A stretch of DNA of 64,000 nucleotides from Balneolaceae bacterium (GTDB taxonomy: Bacteria; Bacteroidota; Rhodothermia; Balneolales; Balneolaceae). The notes under the pieces are model-generated. The model was not told the origin of the DNA. It saw only the letters and a program-made list of their open reading frames with translations, and did not search any database. The position numbers and the translations under genes were made by a program. Numbering within the stretch: the stretch's first letter is position 1; each line of letters opens with the position of its first letter. Positions 15,915 through 26,141 of the stretch are shown here, one piece after another. The DNA lies in NCBI GenBank assembly GCA_017640665.1, contig JAEPQE010000002.1, positions 310,001-374,000 of the forward strand. Reading direction: 5' to 3'.

Positions 15915-18900
15915 TCACATGTTCCTACGATACTGCCCGCCGACTTCGTAAAGAGCGTGTGAAATCTGTCCCAGGCTAGCAACTTTCACTGTTTCCATGA
16001 GTTCTTCGAAAAGATTTCCGTTTTCTCTGGCAACGGTTTTTAACCGATCAATGGCTTCTTCCCTATCTGATTCATTTCGTTTCCAGAAGGCCTCCAGATT
16101 AGTGATTTGTTGCTTTTTCTCTTCTTCAGTAGATCGAATAAGCTCAATAGGTTTGTTCTCTTCTTCACTTTCTTTCCCAAAAAAAGTATTTACGCCTATA
16201 ATCGGGAGTTCGCCGGAATGTTTCTGGCTCTCGTAGTACAGGCTTTCACCCTGGATTTTCCCACGTTGGTACATGCTTTCCATAGCTCCTAAAACACCAC
16301 CCCGTTCTGTGATGCGATCGAATTCAGTCAGAATGGCTTCTTCCACTAAATCAGTGAGTTCATCCACAAAGAAAGATCCCTGATTGATATTCTCATTCTT
16401 TGCAGTTCCCAGCTCTTTATTGATGATCATTTGAATGGCTAAAGCCCGACGTACGGACTCTTCAGTTGGCGTGGTAATTGCTTCGTCATAAGCATTGGTG
16501 TGCAGAGAGTTACAATTATCATAAATGGCTAATAATGCTTGTAAAGTAGTCCGGATATCGTTGAACTGAATTTCCTGTGCATGTAACGAACGACCGCTGG
16601 TTTGAATATGATATTTCAGCTTCTGGGAGCGATCATTAGCATCATATTTATTCTTCATGGAAATTGCCCAAATCCTACGTGCAACACGGCCGATGACTGC
16701 ATATTCCGGATCTAATCCATTACTAAAAAAGAAAGAGAGATTATGTGCGAAGTCATCGATACTCAATCCTCTGGCGAGATAGTACTCCACGTAAGTAAAC
16801 CCATTTGCCAACGTAAATGCGGCCTGGGTAATCGGGTTAGCTCCTGCTTCCGCGATATGATATCCTGAAATAGATACCGAGTAATAATTACGGACTTTAT
16901 GCTGAGTGAAATACTCCTGCATGTCTCCCATCATTTTAAGCGCAAACTCTGTGGAAAAAATACAGGTATTTTGTGCCTGGTCTTCTTTGAGAATATCTGC
17001 CTGAACAGTTCCACGAGCTACAGCAAGGGCATTCGCCTTTATCTTCTGATATACTTCTGCATCTACGAGTTGATCGCCAGTGATACCAAGAAGTCCTAAT
17101 CCAAATCCATCATTTCCTTTTGGAATCTCATTAGAGTATTGAGGAACCGGTACTCCCCTTTCTTTGAAGTAAGCTTCGATTTTCTTTTGAGCCTCTTCCC
17201 ATTTTCCTTCCGCTTTTAGATAGCGCTCCACTTCCTGATCGATCACAGTATTCATGAACATAGCCAGAATCATAGGTGCAGGTCCGTTGATTGTCATAGA
17301 AACAGAAGTAGTCGGAGCAGTTAATTCAAACCCCGAGTAGAGCTTTTTCATATCATCAAGAGAGCAAATGCTTACTCCTGAGTTTCCAATTTTCCCATAA
17401 ATATCCGGTCGAAAACCCGGATCTTCACCGTATAGAGTAACCGAATCAAAAGCAGTAGAAAGTCGCGCTGCGGGTAGTCCTTCACTTACAAAATGAAATC
17501 GCTTGTTCGTACGCTCCGGGGTTCCTTCTCCAGCAAACATCCGGGTTGGATCTTCACCTTCGCGCTTAAAAGGGAATACACCTGCTGTGTAGGGGAAATA
17601 TCCGGGCAGATTTTCTTTAAGGGCAAACCGAAGTCTTTCCCCGGAATGCTTAACCTTTGGAACAGCAACTCTTGGGATCTTCAATCCACTGAGAGACTCC
17701 CTGTACAACTCGTTCTTAATTACTTTATCTCTGATTTTGATATCAAAACTTTCCCCCTGATACCGCTCTGTAAGCTCATCCCAGCCTTCCAGAATAGCCT
17801 TGGGTGTTCGATCTAATTCATCTTCCCAACGCTTTTGAAGAGGCTCAAGTGATTTTATGACCTCTCCGTTTGCATTCCCGGTATCCTTTAATTGAGCAAT
17901 TGCACCCTCGATTTCATCCCACTTAGAAGCTATTTCTACTTGTTGATCAACCCACTGGTGATAATTTCTTATGGTTTCTGAAATCTCAGACAAGTACCGA
18001 ACCCGTTTTCCGGGGATGATTGCCTGAGCCTGTATATCCTCTGATGGCTCAGAGTTTGTGTATATAGAGGTTTCCCAGCTTAAACTGTACTTGTCATTAA
18101 TCTTGTCGACGATTGCTTTAAATAAGCGATTTACGCCTTCATCATTAAATTGAGCTGCGATGGTTGGATACACAGGCATTTCTTCCGGCTTGGCGTGCCA
18201 TTGTCCAGCATTTCGCAACATTTGCTTACGAATATCCCTTAATGCATCCTGGGAGCCTTTCTTTTCAAATTTATTGAGTACCACTAAATCTGCCAGATCC
18301 AACATATTGATTTTCTCCAGCTGTGTTGATGCTCCATATTCGCTGGTCATTACATACATTGGGATGTCAGTCAAGTCCACAATCTCTGTTCCACTTTGAC
18401 CAATTCCACTTGTTTCCACAATGATCAAATCAAAACCGGCTACTTTGTATAATTCAATTACTGCTTCCAAAGCCGCACTGGTCGATCGGTTAGATGCTCG
18501 TGTAGCAAGGCTTCGCATAAACACCCGTTCTGTATCAATGCTGTTCATTCGGATGCGATCTCCAAGAAGTGCACCCCCGGTTTTTAGCCGGGATGGGTCT
18601 ACTGAAATAATTCCAATCGTCAGGTTTTCGAATTCAGTTAAAAAACGGCGAACTATTTCATCAGTAAGCGAACTTTTTCCAGCTCCTCCAGTACCCGTTA
18701 TTCCTAATAAGGGGATATCCCTTTTTGAATCAGTTGAAAGAATCTTTCCATTGCTATTCAGTAGTTTACCATTATCGAAAGACAGTAACTCGGAACGGTT
18801 GTTCTCCAAAGCACTAATCCCTTTCGCTAGTACTTTAGGCTCTCTTTGTTTAATCTTATCGGAGTCAAAATCACCTACCAACACCGGATCAAAATCACAT

Positions 18901-19379
18901 TCTTTAAGCATGAAATTAATCATGCCTTGAAGTCCCATTTTACTTCCATCTTCCACAGAAAAGATGCGAGTCACACCTGAAGCATGGAGGTCATCAATCT
19001 CATCCTGAACAATGACACCTCCCCCGCCTCCAAATACTTTAATATGATCGGCTCCATTCTCTCGTAGTAATTCGATCATGTATTTGAAATACTCTACATG
19101 GCCTCCCTGATATGAACTGATAGCAATTCCCTGCACATCTTCCTGAATAGCACAATTCACAATTTCGTGTACAGAGCGGTTATGCCCCAAATGAATTACT
19201 TCTGCACCGCTACCTTGCAAAATACGTCGCATAATATTTATGCTGGCATCATGTCCATCAAATAAACTAGCGGCGGTTACAAATCGAATTTTATGTTCTG
19301 ATGAATAGGGTTTATTAGGAGATCCGTTAGAATTCCCTTTACTCTCTGATTCAATGCTTTTCTTTGTTTTTGTTGCCAT
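15915..19379 (-). CDS. icmF: Fused isobutyryl-CoA mutase IcmF
   Basis: The 1154-residue protein joins three parts. A B12-binding domain comes first (about 30-165, with DGHDAS at 41-46 supplying the cobalt-ligand His). A MeaB-like GTPase chaperone follows (P-loop [12 protein letters not shown] at about 226-237), then the mutase barrel (from about 560 on). The catalytic part reads [14 protein letters not shown] and [10 protein letters not shown], as in IcmF rather than methylmalonyl-CoA mutase. It interconverts isobutyryl-CoA and butyryl-CoA, or related branched acyl-CoAs, with adenosylcobalamin. The built-in GTPase gates cofactor loading. Confidence 0.93.
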   Translation of the reverse strand: MATKTKKSIESESKGNSNGSPNKPYSSEHKIRFVTAASLFDGHDASINIMRRILQGSGAEVIHLGHNRSVHEIVNCAIQEDVQGIAISSYQGGHVEYFKYMIELLRENGADHIKVFGGGGGVIVQDEIDDLHASGVTRIFSVEDGSKMGLQGMINFMLKECDFDPVLVGDFDSDKIKQREPKVLAKGISALENNRSELLSFDNGKLLNSNGKILSTDSKRDIPLLGITGTGGAGKSSLTDEIVRRFLTEFENLTIGIISVDPSRLKTGGALLGDRIRMNSIDTERVFMRSLATRASNRSTSAALEAVIELYKVAGFDLIIVETSGIGQSGTEIVDLTDIPMYVMTSEYGASTQLEKINMLDLADLVVLNKFEKKGSQDALRDIRKQMLRNAGQWHAKPEEMPVYPTIAAQFNDEGVNRLFKAIVDKINDKYSLSWETSIYTNSEPSEDIQAQAIIPGKRVRYLSEISETIRNYHQWVDQQVEIASKWDEIEGAIAQLKDTGNANGEVIKSLEPLQKRWEDELDRTPKAILEGWDELTERYQGESFDIKIRDKVIKNELYRESLSGLKIPRVAVPKVKHSGERLRFALKENLPGYFPYTAGVFPFKREGEDPTRMFAGEGTPERTNKRFHFVSEGLPAARLSTAFDSVTLYGEDPGFRPDIYGKIGNSGVSICSLDDMKKLYSGFELTAPTTSVSMTINGPAPMILAMFMNTVIDQEVERYLKAEGKWEEAQKKIEAYFKERGVPVPQYSNEIPKGNDGFGLGLLGITGDQLVDAEVYQKIKANALAVARGTVQADILKEDQAQNTCIFSTEFALKMMGDMQEYFTQHKVRNYYSVSISGYHIAEAGANPITQAAFTLANGFTYVEYYLARGLSIDDFAHNLSFFFSNGLDPEYAVIGRVARRIWAISMKNKYDANDRSQKLKYHIQTSGRSLHAQEIQFNDIRTTLQALLAIYDNCNSLHTNAYDEAITTPTEESVRRALAIQMIINKELGTAKNENINQGSFFVDELTDLVEEAILTEFDRITERGGVLGAMESMYQRGKIQGESLYYESQKHSGELPIIGVNTFFGKESEEENKPIELIRSTEEEKKQQITNLEAFWKRNESDREEAIDRLKTVARENGNLFEELMETVKVASLGQISHALYEVGGQYRRNM

Positions 19380-19410
19380 CTGCGATGTTTTCTATTCGTG
19401 GAAGCGTTTC

Positions 19411-19441
19411 CAAAGATAGGGATTTAACAAGGCTTAAAACA
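19411..19441 (-). promoter_or_regulatory. Bacteroidota-type promoter of icmF
   Basis: On the minus strand TATCTTTG (19418-19411) is a perfect TAnnTTTG -7 element, placed 32 bases before the icmF start. The -33 region about 19-20 bases upstream reads TGTTTTA, a weak match to TTTG. Confidence 0.45.
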
Positions 19442-19461
19442 GACTATTTACATCGATTAAA

Positions 19462-20373
19462 TTATTCTTTTTCAGAATGATCTGTTGGTAAGTTTTGACC
19501 AAGATTTTCTAAATCTTTCTTATATACAATAGTTCGGTAAGGAAACGGAATCTCAATTCCTTCTTTATCGAATCTTTTTTTGATGCTTTCAAGTAAGTCC
19601 GTTCCCATTACGAAAGCAGATGGAGGATCGGCTGCAGTAGCCCAGGCTCGCAGGTTAACTGAGAAATCCCCTAACGTTAAAAGCCTGACCGGAACTTTAG
19701 GATCTCCATTTGCGAGCTGATCTTCATTTCTGTTATCAATGAAATTAGGATGGGCTTCCACCTCTTCCTGCATAATTTTCCGAGCCAGATCGATATCAGA
19801 GTCATAGCTTATTCCAACATCAATCCATTTTATGATTTTATCATCTCCGTAATTTGAGTTTATCAGCACTTCATCACTGATTACAGAGTTTGGAATAATG
19901 ATGCGTTTATTTTCAAAATTACGGATTACGGTGTGTCTAAGGTTGATATCTTCCACCACTCCACTAAGGTCTGTTCTTATCTGTAATCGATCATTAATTT
20001 TATAAGGCTTAAATATTACAATAAAGATTCCACCAATGATGTTCGACAGCGCCTGCTGCGATGCAAAACCTACAGCAACAGCAAACAATCCCGCACCGGC
20101 AAGTAATGAAGTTGCAATAACACGAAGTGACGGAACCATATAAATAGCAAAACTTATCCCCGTCAGATAAATAAGAACCGAAACCCCACGTTTGAGGAAT
20201 TTGAGATTAGTAAGATCGTGTGATTCGCCTTCGCCTTGTTCGGTTTTTCGAATGGCGGAGTTAAATAAACGTGCAGTAACTGCAGCAATGATAGTAGTAG
20301 CAAGTAAAATTACCCCTATTTTGATCGGCAGATGCCAGATTTGAGGTATGTAATCTATAATTAATTCGTCCAT
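19462..20373 (-). CDS. MscS-family mechanosensitive channel
   Basis: The 303-residue protein has three membrane helices in the first 110 residues. The pore helix reads LLAGAGLFAVAVGFASQQALSNIIGG and is followed by the MscS beta domain (PYKINDRLQI, GVVEDINLRHTVIRNFENKRIIIPNS). A C-terminal alpha/beta domain ends with EIPFPYRTIVYKK. It would open under osmotic downshock in the inner membrane. The preceding lipoprotein gene ends directly where this one starts, so they are cotranscribed. Confidence 0.92.
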   Translation of the reverse strand: MDELIIDYIPQIWHLPIKIGVILLATTIIAAVTARLFNSAIRKTEQGEGESHDLTNLKFLKRGVSVLIYLTGISFAIYMVPSLRVIATSLLAGAGLFAVAVGFASQQALSNIIGGIFIVIFKPYKINDRLQIRTDLSGVVEDINLRHTVIRNFENKRIIIPNSVISDEVLINSNYGDDKIIKWIDVGISYDSDIDLARKIMQEEVEAHPNFIDNRNEDQLANGDPKVPVRLLTLGDFSVNLRAWATAADPPSAFVMGTDLLESIKKRFDKEGIEIPFPYRTIVYKKDLENLGQNLPTDHSEKE

Positions 20374-22002
20374 TTAAAACTCAATAAAGATTTCTGATGT
20401 AAAGCCACTTCGTACATTAATATTTCGTTGCAAATAATACGGCTCAGGAGCTTGAAAAGGAATAACACTTCCACTATCCCATCGATTATTTCCATTCTCA
20501 TCTTTAAAAACGATAAGTTGATAATTGATTGGAGCAAGATTTTGTAGAATGATGGAAGTAGTAAAAGAAGAATCGATTTTAAAATCAATATTTTCATTGA
20601 TTAACGAGAATGAAATAGTGCTTATAGAATCTTCACCCGTAATTGAAAGGGCTAATTCCCCCAGTTCCGGGGAGTCCCATATTTCTGGTTCCAAAAGCTG
20701 TCTTCTTTGAGTTGCCGGGTTCCATATCAAGAATTGATAATCGACCCCTTCAATCCAAGTTTCTTCCTGCGGCTCAATGAATAGAAAATTACGTTCTGTG
20801 TATATGGCTGGCCAATCACTAAAAGACACATTTCCTTCAACAACTACAATTGAATCAATAAGCATTGGATCGTTAATTGGAGCAGCATACATCACTTCAA
20901 CTCTCTGAGAAGGAAATATGCCATTCCCGGTTCTATGTTCAATAACTCGTTGCAAAGTAGTGTCTACCTGAGTGCTCCCTTCGAATGCTATTCCATCTGT
21001 AATAGATGTATTGCCAAACTCATCGGTAATGCCTTCGAGAGACAAGGAATACTTGTCATTTTCGCCTAAATCTTTTTCACTTTGAGCAAAAAGTACAAAC
21101 GGGTCTTTTTGTGAGATATAGAGTGGATATGCTTCAGAGTACGTGTTACCTAACGAATCCAATACGGTTAGTGTAGCATTATCTTGAAGCTCAATATTTT
21201 CATTAAATCGTAAACGCATTCTTTTGGAAGAGAAAAGCCCAACACCCTGTAGCTTTGGAGCCAAAGAATCCTGCTGTACGATATATAACACATCTAAGGT
21301 ATCGGAACCGGCTTTTTCTAACTCAATAATTTGCCTACTGAAGGGTTGAGCTGCCTCGCTACCTTGGTCCCAAATTTTGTTCCGATTCCGGTCATCCACG
21401 TATAAAGCCTGATAATTCCCTTCCCTCAAATAAGAAAAGTTGAATATTCCTCCTGTATCTGCCTGCGCCTGATAGATTGCTTTTTCACTCAGGTCAATGG
21501 GCGATCGATACAAAAGAACTTTAGCTCCCTCAGCCCCCTCACCCGTATCTGCAATTCTTAGCCTGCCGGTCAGCCTTCCCTGATCTATTTCGTCTCCGGT
21601 AGACACTGCAAGTGTAATTGGTGCTCCGATTTTATTTTGTTTTGTATCTGTAATATCTGCACCTAGTGTCAAAATAACTGTTGTTGAATCCGGTAAACGA
21701 TCTTGAAACTCAATGGACAACCTTTTGCGTTTCCATTTGATTTTATATTCAAGACCCAAATCAGGCTCTACGGTAATATTATTCGGTATGGAAGAACGGT
21801 TTACAAATTCAGAAAACTGAAACTCAAACTTATTTCCTTTAAAGTTTGTGGTACCCGATGCTGGTTTGGTTTCCAAAATTTCAGGGCCTGCCTGGTCGCT
21901 GGGTCCACCCGAAGGTGACGAAGGCGTTGCGCAGGACAAAAACACTAGAGCAACTACTAGCACTAAAATGTGATATAACAACGGATTTTTTTTAACGTAC
22001 AT
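20374..22002 (-). CDS. Lipoprotein with Ig-like (SbsA-type) domain
   Basis: Starting at the ATG at 22002 the protein begins with MYVKKNPLLYHILVLVVALV and a lipobox LSC, so it is lipid-anchored. An N-terminal Ig-like domain follows (PEILETKPASGTTNFKGNKF, the pattern of Big_5/SbsA domains). A carboxypeptidase-like repeat (GIFNFSYLREGNYQALYVDDRNRN) and further beta-rich sequence complete it. A longer start at 22035 is less likely: a TAnnTTTG element (TATATTTG, 22032-22025) lies inside that extension. Proteins like this are frequent in Bacteroidota and uncharacterised. It abuts mscS. Confidence 0.75.
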   Translation of the reverse strand: MYVKKNPLLYHILVLVVALVFLSCATPSSPSGGPSDQAGPEILETKPASGTTNFKGNKFEFQFSEFVNRSSIPNNITVEPDLGLEYKIKWKRKRLSIEFQDRLPDSTTVILTLGADITDTKQNKIGAPITLAVSTGDEIDQGRLTGRLRIADTGEGAEGAKVLLYRSPIDLSEKAIYQAQADTGGIFNFSYLREGNYQALYVDDRNRNKIWDQGSEAAQPFSRQIIELEKAGSDTLDVLYIVQQDSLAPKLQGVGLFSSKRMRLRFNENIELQDNATLTVLDSLGNTYSEAYPLYISQKDPFVLFAQSEKDLGENDKYSLSLEGITDEFGNTSITDGIAFEGSTQVDTTLQRVIEHRTGNGIFPSQRVEVMYAAPINDPMLIDSIVVVEGNVSFSDWPAIYTERNFLFIEPQEETWIEGVDYQFLIWNPATQRRQLLEPEIWDSPELGELALSITGEDSISTISFSLINENIDFKIDSSFTTSIILQNLAPINYQLIVFKDENGNNRWDSGSVIPFQAPEPYYLQRNINVRSGFTSEIFIEF

Positions 22003-22075
22003 TTGTTCGGGCTCAATCATCAGACAAATATACAAACGGGATTTATAACTTATAGGAGAAGCTTAGAAATTTAAA

Positions 22076-23401
22076 ATGGGATCAAGCAAAATTCATATCC
22101 ATCGCTTTATATCAAAGCTGCTCTTGTTAGGTGTTATCTTTTTATCTGTTGGATGCCATTCTTATATGCTGGATGATGCCCAGTACGAGCTTCGGGACTC
22201 CTTTACTGATGGAAATTACGAGCGATCCCAATCGCTCCTCAATAAATTTGAGGAGAAAAACCTTTACAAATCGAAAGACAAGGTTCTTTGGAACCTCGAA
22301 AATGGAATAATTTATCATTTCTCGGGTCAATACGATTCGAGTACTGCCTTTCTAAACCGTGCTGAGATTGAAATCGAAAATAACTATACCAAAAGTATAA
22401 GCCGTGGATTCGCATCTTTTTTAAGCAACGATAACAAACTCGCTTACGATGGCGAACCCTACGAAAACATCTACCTGAATGCATTTAAAGCATTAAATTT
22501 TGTTCATCAAAAAGACTGGGAAGGCGCATTGGTTGAAACCCGTAGAATGTCATTCAAAATGGAGCAACTGGATATTAAAATTAAAGGTCTTGCAGACGCT
22601 TTATCAAAAGCAGACACAACTGGTAGAGCAGAGTGGTCTTCAGGAAGGGTAAATATCCAGAACAGCGCTTTCAGTCATTATTTATCTGCAGTTTTGTATG
22701 CGAAAACAAGGAGACCTGATAATGCCCGGATTGAATTTGAGAAGCTGGGAATCGCTCTTAGGGAGCAAGCTGAGCTTGGGGATTATGAGCCTTTTGACGT
22801 TTCTAATCTTGCTCAAATCCGAGAACCTGAGTCTTACAACGTGTTGCTAACAAGCTTTACGGGACAGTCGCCCATTAAATTTCAGGAAGATATCAGGCTT
22901 TGGGACGATGATTACTATTTAAAATTTTCCTTTCCTTCTGTTGAATTATACCCCACCCAGGTTTCCGGGGTTCGCGTAAACATTAATGGAGAAGATGATA
23001 TCAACCTTCACCTGATCGAGGAAATGGACTTAGTCTCTAAAGATGTTTACAGGGCTAAGCAACCCATTATATATACAAGAGCACTGTTACGATCTCTGAT
23101 TAAAGCAGGCGGATCAAAATTCATCACAAAAGCTATAGAAGATGAAAACGAAAATCTCGGTTTGTTAGCAAGTATTGCCAGCTTCATCTTTAAGGAAGCA
23201 AGTGAGAAAGCAGATTTAAGAGGGTGGCAAACCTTGCCGGGACAAGCCTGGATGAATGTTGTAAAATTACCGCCAGGCACAAATAAGGTAACGCTCGAAT
23301 ATCTTTCAAATACAGGAAGAGTACTCTACTCTGAAGATTATGAAGTTGATATTACTGAGAATACCCAGCTGGAACTTATAGAATCGATTTATTCAAAATG
23401 A
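22076..23401 (+). CDS. COG3014-type lipoprotein
   Basis: The 441-residue protein has a signal peptide ending in the lipobox VGC at about residue 27. It continues with TPR-like helices (DSSTAFLNRAEIEIE, LNAFKALNFVHQKDWEGALVETRRM) and a C-terminal beta-rich domain with TLPGQAWMNVVKLPPGTNKVTLEY. This architecture matches the uncharacterised COG3014 family. It is followed with a four-base overlap region by an LpoB-like gene, a pairing seen in many Gram-negative bacteria. That suggests a shared role at the peptidoglycan or outer membrane. Confidence 0.78.
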   Translation: MGSSKIHIHRFISKLLLLGVIFLSVGCHSYMLDDAQYELRDSFTDGNYERSQSLLNKFEEKNLYKSKDKVLWNLENGIIYHFSGQYDSSTAFLNRAEIEIENNYTKSISRGFASFLSNDNKLAYDGEPYENIYLNAFKALNFVHQKDWEGALVETRRMSFKMEQLDIKIKGLADALSKADTTGRAEWSSGRVNIQNSAFSHYLSAVLYAKTRRPDNARIEFEKLGIALREQAELGDYEPFDVSNLAQIREPESYNVLLTSFTGQSPIKFQEDIRLWDDDYYLKFSFPSVELYPTQVSGVRVNINGEDDINLHLIEEMDLVSKDVYRAKQPIIYTRALLRSLIKAGGSKFITKAIEDENENLGLLASIASFIFKEASEKADLRGWQTLPGQAWMNVVKLPPGTNKVTLEYLSNTGRVLYSEDYEVDITENTQLELIESIYSK

Positions 23402-23433
23402 ACATTAATACTCAAAACCAACAAATCACCGCT

Positions 23434-24039
23434 ATGAAATATTCTTTTTTAAGCATCATTATGTTGGCAATGCTAATAACCGCTTGCCGACCTTCGAACG
23501 AAGTTACCCGGATCGACCCGGGCTCAACCACTGACCTTTCCGGAAGATGGAATGACACTGATGCCCGTCTCGTGGCAGAAGAAATGATCAGCGACGCTCT
23601 CACAAAGCCCTGGCTTAATCAATTCAGTAGAAACAATCAGCAACCCCCTGTTCTCATTCTGGGCAAAGTCCGAAATGAAAGTATGGAACATATCGATACC
23701 GAGGTATTTACCAAAGAAATGGAACGTGCTTTTGTGAATTCCGGATCTGTATCAATGGTAGCCAACTCTCAGGAACGTCAACAAGTGCGTGATGAACGAG
23801 CCGATCAGCAAACCAATGCTTCATACGAAACCACTAAAAAGATGGCACAGGAGCTCGGAGCCGACTTTATGATGATTGGAAATATCAATTCTATTGTAGA
23901 TGAAGCCGTAGACAACCGTACCCTGGCTGTGTTCTATACGGTAAACCTTGAACTCATAAATGTGGAAACCAACCAAAAAGTTTGGATTGGTAATAAGAAG
24001 ATTAAGAAATTAATCGAACGCAGAAACTATCGCGGTTAA
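23434..24039 (+). CDS. LpoB-like penicillin-binding-protein activator
   Basis: From the ATG at 23434 the product has a lipoprotein signal (MKYSFLSIIMLAMLITAC). The LpoB-type domain shows PPVLILGKVRNESMEHID, ELGADFMMIGNINSIVDEA and VNLELINVETNQKVWIG. LpoB in Escherichia coli reaches from the outer membrane to activate PBP1b; the partner here is unknown. An ATG at 23398 overlapping the previous stop (ATGA) would add 12 residues before the signal and may serve coupling. A terminator follows. Confidence 0.8.
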   Translation: MKYSFLSIIMLAMLITACRPSNEVTRIDPGSTTDLSGRWNDTDARLVAEEMISDALTKPWLNQFSRNNQQPPVLILGKVRNESMEHIDTEVFTKEMERAFVNSGSVSMVANSQERQQVRDERADQQTNASYETTKKMAQELGADFMMIGNINSIVDEAVDNRTLAVFYTVNLELINVETNQKVWIGNKKIKKLIERRNYRG

Positions 24040-24061
24040 TCGATTGAACTTTTTATGACTA

Positions 24062-24096
24062 AAAGGCTTTCTGATTTTCAGGAAGCCTTTTTTTAT
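24062..24096 (+). terminator. Rho-independent terminator
   Basis: AAAGGCTTTCTG (24062-24073) pairs with CAGGAAGCCTTT (24079-24090) with one bulge, and runs into seven T. It closes the COG3014-lpoB transcript. Confidence 0.88.
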
Positions 24097-24111
24097 TTTC
24101 ACTAAGATTTT

Positions 24112-25512
24112 ATGTACCCAAAATACCCAGCCATCTATACCGACTTCTATGAGCTCACCATGGCCCAGGGATATTTTCTATCCGGTAAGCATGCTCAGGA
24201 AGTTACTTTTGATTATTTCTTCAGAAAATGTCCTTTCGATGGAGGTTATGTAGTATTTGCAGGTTTGTCTGACTTTCTCAACCTGCTTAATGATTTTCGT
24301 TTCGCTGAAAAAGAAATTGCCTTTCTTAAAAAACAGGGGTTCAAAGACTCATTTTTGAACTTTCTGTCAAATTTTGAGTTCAAAGGAAGTATTTATTCAG
24401 CAAAAGAAGGAGAAATCATTTTCCCGAATGAACCTATACTCAGAGTTGAAGGAAACATTCTGGAAGCCCAAATTATAGAAACGCTTTTACTTAATATCCT
24501 AAACTATCAATCGCTGATCGCTACAAAAGCAGCAAGAATAAGGGAAGTTGCCGGTGATAAAATCGTATTGGATTTTGGATTACGAAGGGCTCAGGGATTG
24601 GGAGGTATTCACGGCAGTAAAGCTTCTATTATTGGCGGATTGAATGGAACTTCAAACGTCTATTCCGGACTTCTTTTTGGATTGGATGTAAGTGGCACAA
24701 TGGCTCATTCCTGGATTCAATCTTTTGAAAATGAATTGACCGCCTTCAGAACGTATGCAAAGTACTATCCCGATTCTACCGTATTGCTGGTTGATACTTA
24801 CGACACGCTCAAGAGCGGGCTTCCAAATGCGATTAAAGTGGCTAAGGAATTAGAAACTGATGGGCATCAACTGAAAGCGATTCGTTTAGACAGTGGTGAT
24901 TTGGCCTATTTATCAAAAAATGCTCGGAAAAAGCTTGATAAAGCTGGTCTCAAATATGTGAAAATTGCTGCTTCCAATCAGCTTGATGAATATCTGATCA
25001 AAAGCCTGAATGAGCAGAAAGCACCCATAGACCTATTTGGTGTTGGAACAAAATTGATCACAGCTTATGACAATCCTGCTTTGGATGGGGTTTATAAACT
25101 GAGTTCCGTTGCAGATAAGCCCACATTAAAGATTTCAGAGAATGTTGAAAAGATTACCCTTCCCTCATCGAAACAAGTAATCCGTTACTTAAACAATGAT
25201 GGAACTTTCTATTGTGATGGAATCTTTTTATCAGATGAGGAATCTTCTGAATCAATTCAGCACCCTCATTTCCCTTCAAAAACAACTTCCACAAAAGGTT
25301 TTGAAGCTACTGAGTTGCTACATACAGTTGTAGATAATGGTAGATTACGGATTTCACTACCTTCAGCTCAGGAAAGCGCTGCTTACGCTAAATCGCGTTT
25401 AAAAAAACTAAGCCCCGAACACCGGCGTTTTGATAATCCACATGTATACAAAGTTGGCATTAGTAAGAAACTAGGAGAGCTAAGGGATCAACTAATAAGG
25501 GAGAATAATTAA
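24112..25512 (+). CDS. pncB: Nicotinate phosphoribosyltransferase
   Basis: The 466-residue enzyme converts nicotinate and PRPP to nicotinate mononucleotide in NAD salvage. It opens with YTDFYELTMAQGYF and has DFGLRRAQGLGG, TMAHSWIQSF (containing the family histidine region), LDSGDLAYLSK and DLFGVGTKLITAYD. It starts 16 bases after the terminator of the previous unit. Its stop overlaps the pncA start by one base (TAATG), so nicotinamide deamidation and nicotinate capture are coupled. Confidence 0.94.
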   Translation: MYPKYPAIYTDFYELTMAQGYFLSGKHAQEVTFDYFFRKCPFDGGYVVFAGLSDFLNLLNDFRFAEKEIAFLKKQGFKDSFLNFLSNFEFKGSIYSAKEGEIIFPNEPILRVEGNILEAQIIETLLLNILNYQSLIATKAARIREVAGDKIVLDFGLRRAQGLGGIHGSKASIIGGLNGTSNVYSGLLFGLDVSGTMAHSWIQSFENELTAFRTYAKYYPDSTVLLVDTYDTLKSGLPNAIKVAKELETDGHQLKAIRLDSGDLAYLSKNARKKLDKAGLKYVKIAASNQLDEYLIKSLNEQKAPIDLFGVGTKLITAYDNPALDGVYKLSSVADKPTLKISENVEKITLPSSKQVIRYLNNDGTFYCDGIFLSDEESSESIQHPHFPSKTTSTKGFEATELLHTVVDNGRLRISLPSAQESAAYAKSRLKKLSPEHRRFDNPHVYKVGISKKLGELRDQLIRENN

Positions 25513-26141
25513 TGGAAGCGCTGATAATTATTGACCTGCAAAATGATTTTTGCCCGGGAGGAAAGCTTGCTGTTCCGAAAGGTGATGAAATTGTGACGAC
25601 CATAAACTCTCTCCTACCCTATTTTGACCAAGTGATTCAAACTCAAGACTGGCACCCTCAGGATCATTCTTCTTTTGCTTCTAACCAATCCGGAAAATCT
25701 GAATATGAAACTGTTTCGATGGATTATGGCGAACAGGTTTTATGGCCGGATCATTGTGTACAGGGAACTCGGGGTGCAGAATTTCACCCTGATTTAAAAA
25801 CGAATGATACCCGAATGATAGTGAGGAAAGGATTCCGGCAAGAAATCGATTCTTACTCAGTCTTTTTTGAAAATGATCACCAAACCAAAACCGGACTTGA
25901 TGGCTTCCTTTCCTCGTTTGGAATTAAAAAGCTTTTTCTTTGCGGATTAGCTACTGACTTTTGTGTAAAGTGGTCGGCCTTGGACGCCCTAAAACTAGGC
26001 TACGAAGTTTATTTGATTGATGACGCAGTTAAAGCGATAGATTTAAATGGTTCTGAAGCCGCTGCTATTAAGGAGATGAAAGATGCGGGAGTAAAATTTA
26101 TCTCATCGGACTTTGTCAAACAAGAACTAAGCGATGAGTAG
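25512..26141 (+). CDS. pncA: Nicotinamidase
   Basis: The 209-residue cysteine hydrolase turns nicotinamide into nicotinate. The triad is visible: Asp in IIDLQNDFCPGG, Lys in MIVRKGF and Cys in LCGLATDFCVKWSA. The metal-binding DWHPQDH motif is also present. It supplies substrate for the overlapping upstream pncB. The following flavoenzyme gene overlaps its end by eight bases, giving a three-gene operon. Confidence 0.94.
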   Translation: MEALIIIDLQNDFCPGGKLAVPKGDEIVTTINSLLPYFDQVIQTQDWHPQDHSSFASNQSGKSEYETVSMDYGEQVLWPDHCVQGTRGAEFHPDLKTNDTRMIVRKGFRQEIDSYSVFFENDHQTKTGLDGFLSSFGIKKLFLCGLATDFCVKWSALDALKLGYEVYLIDDAVKAIDLNGSEAAAIKEMKDAGVKFISSDFVKQELSDE

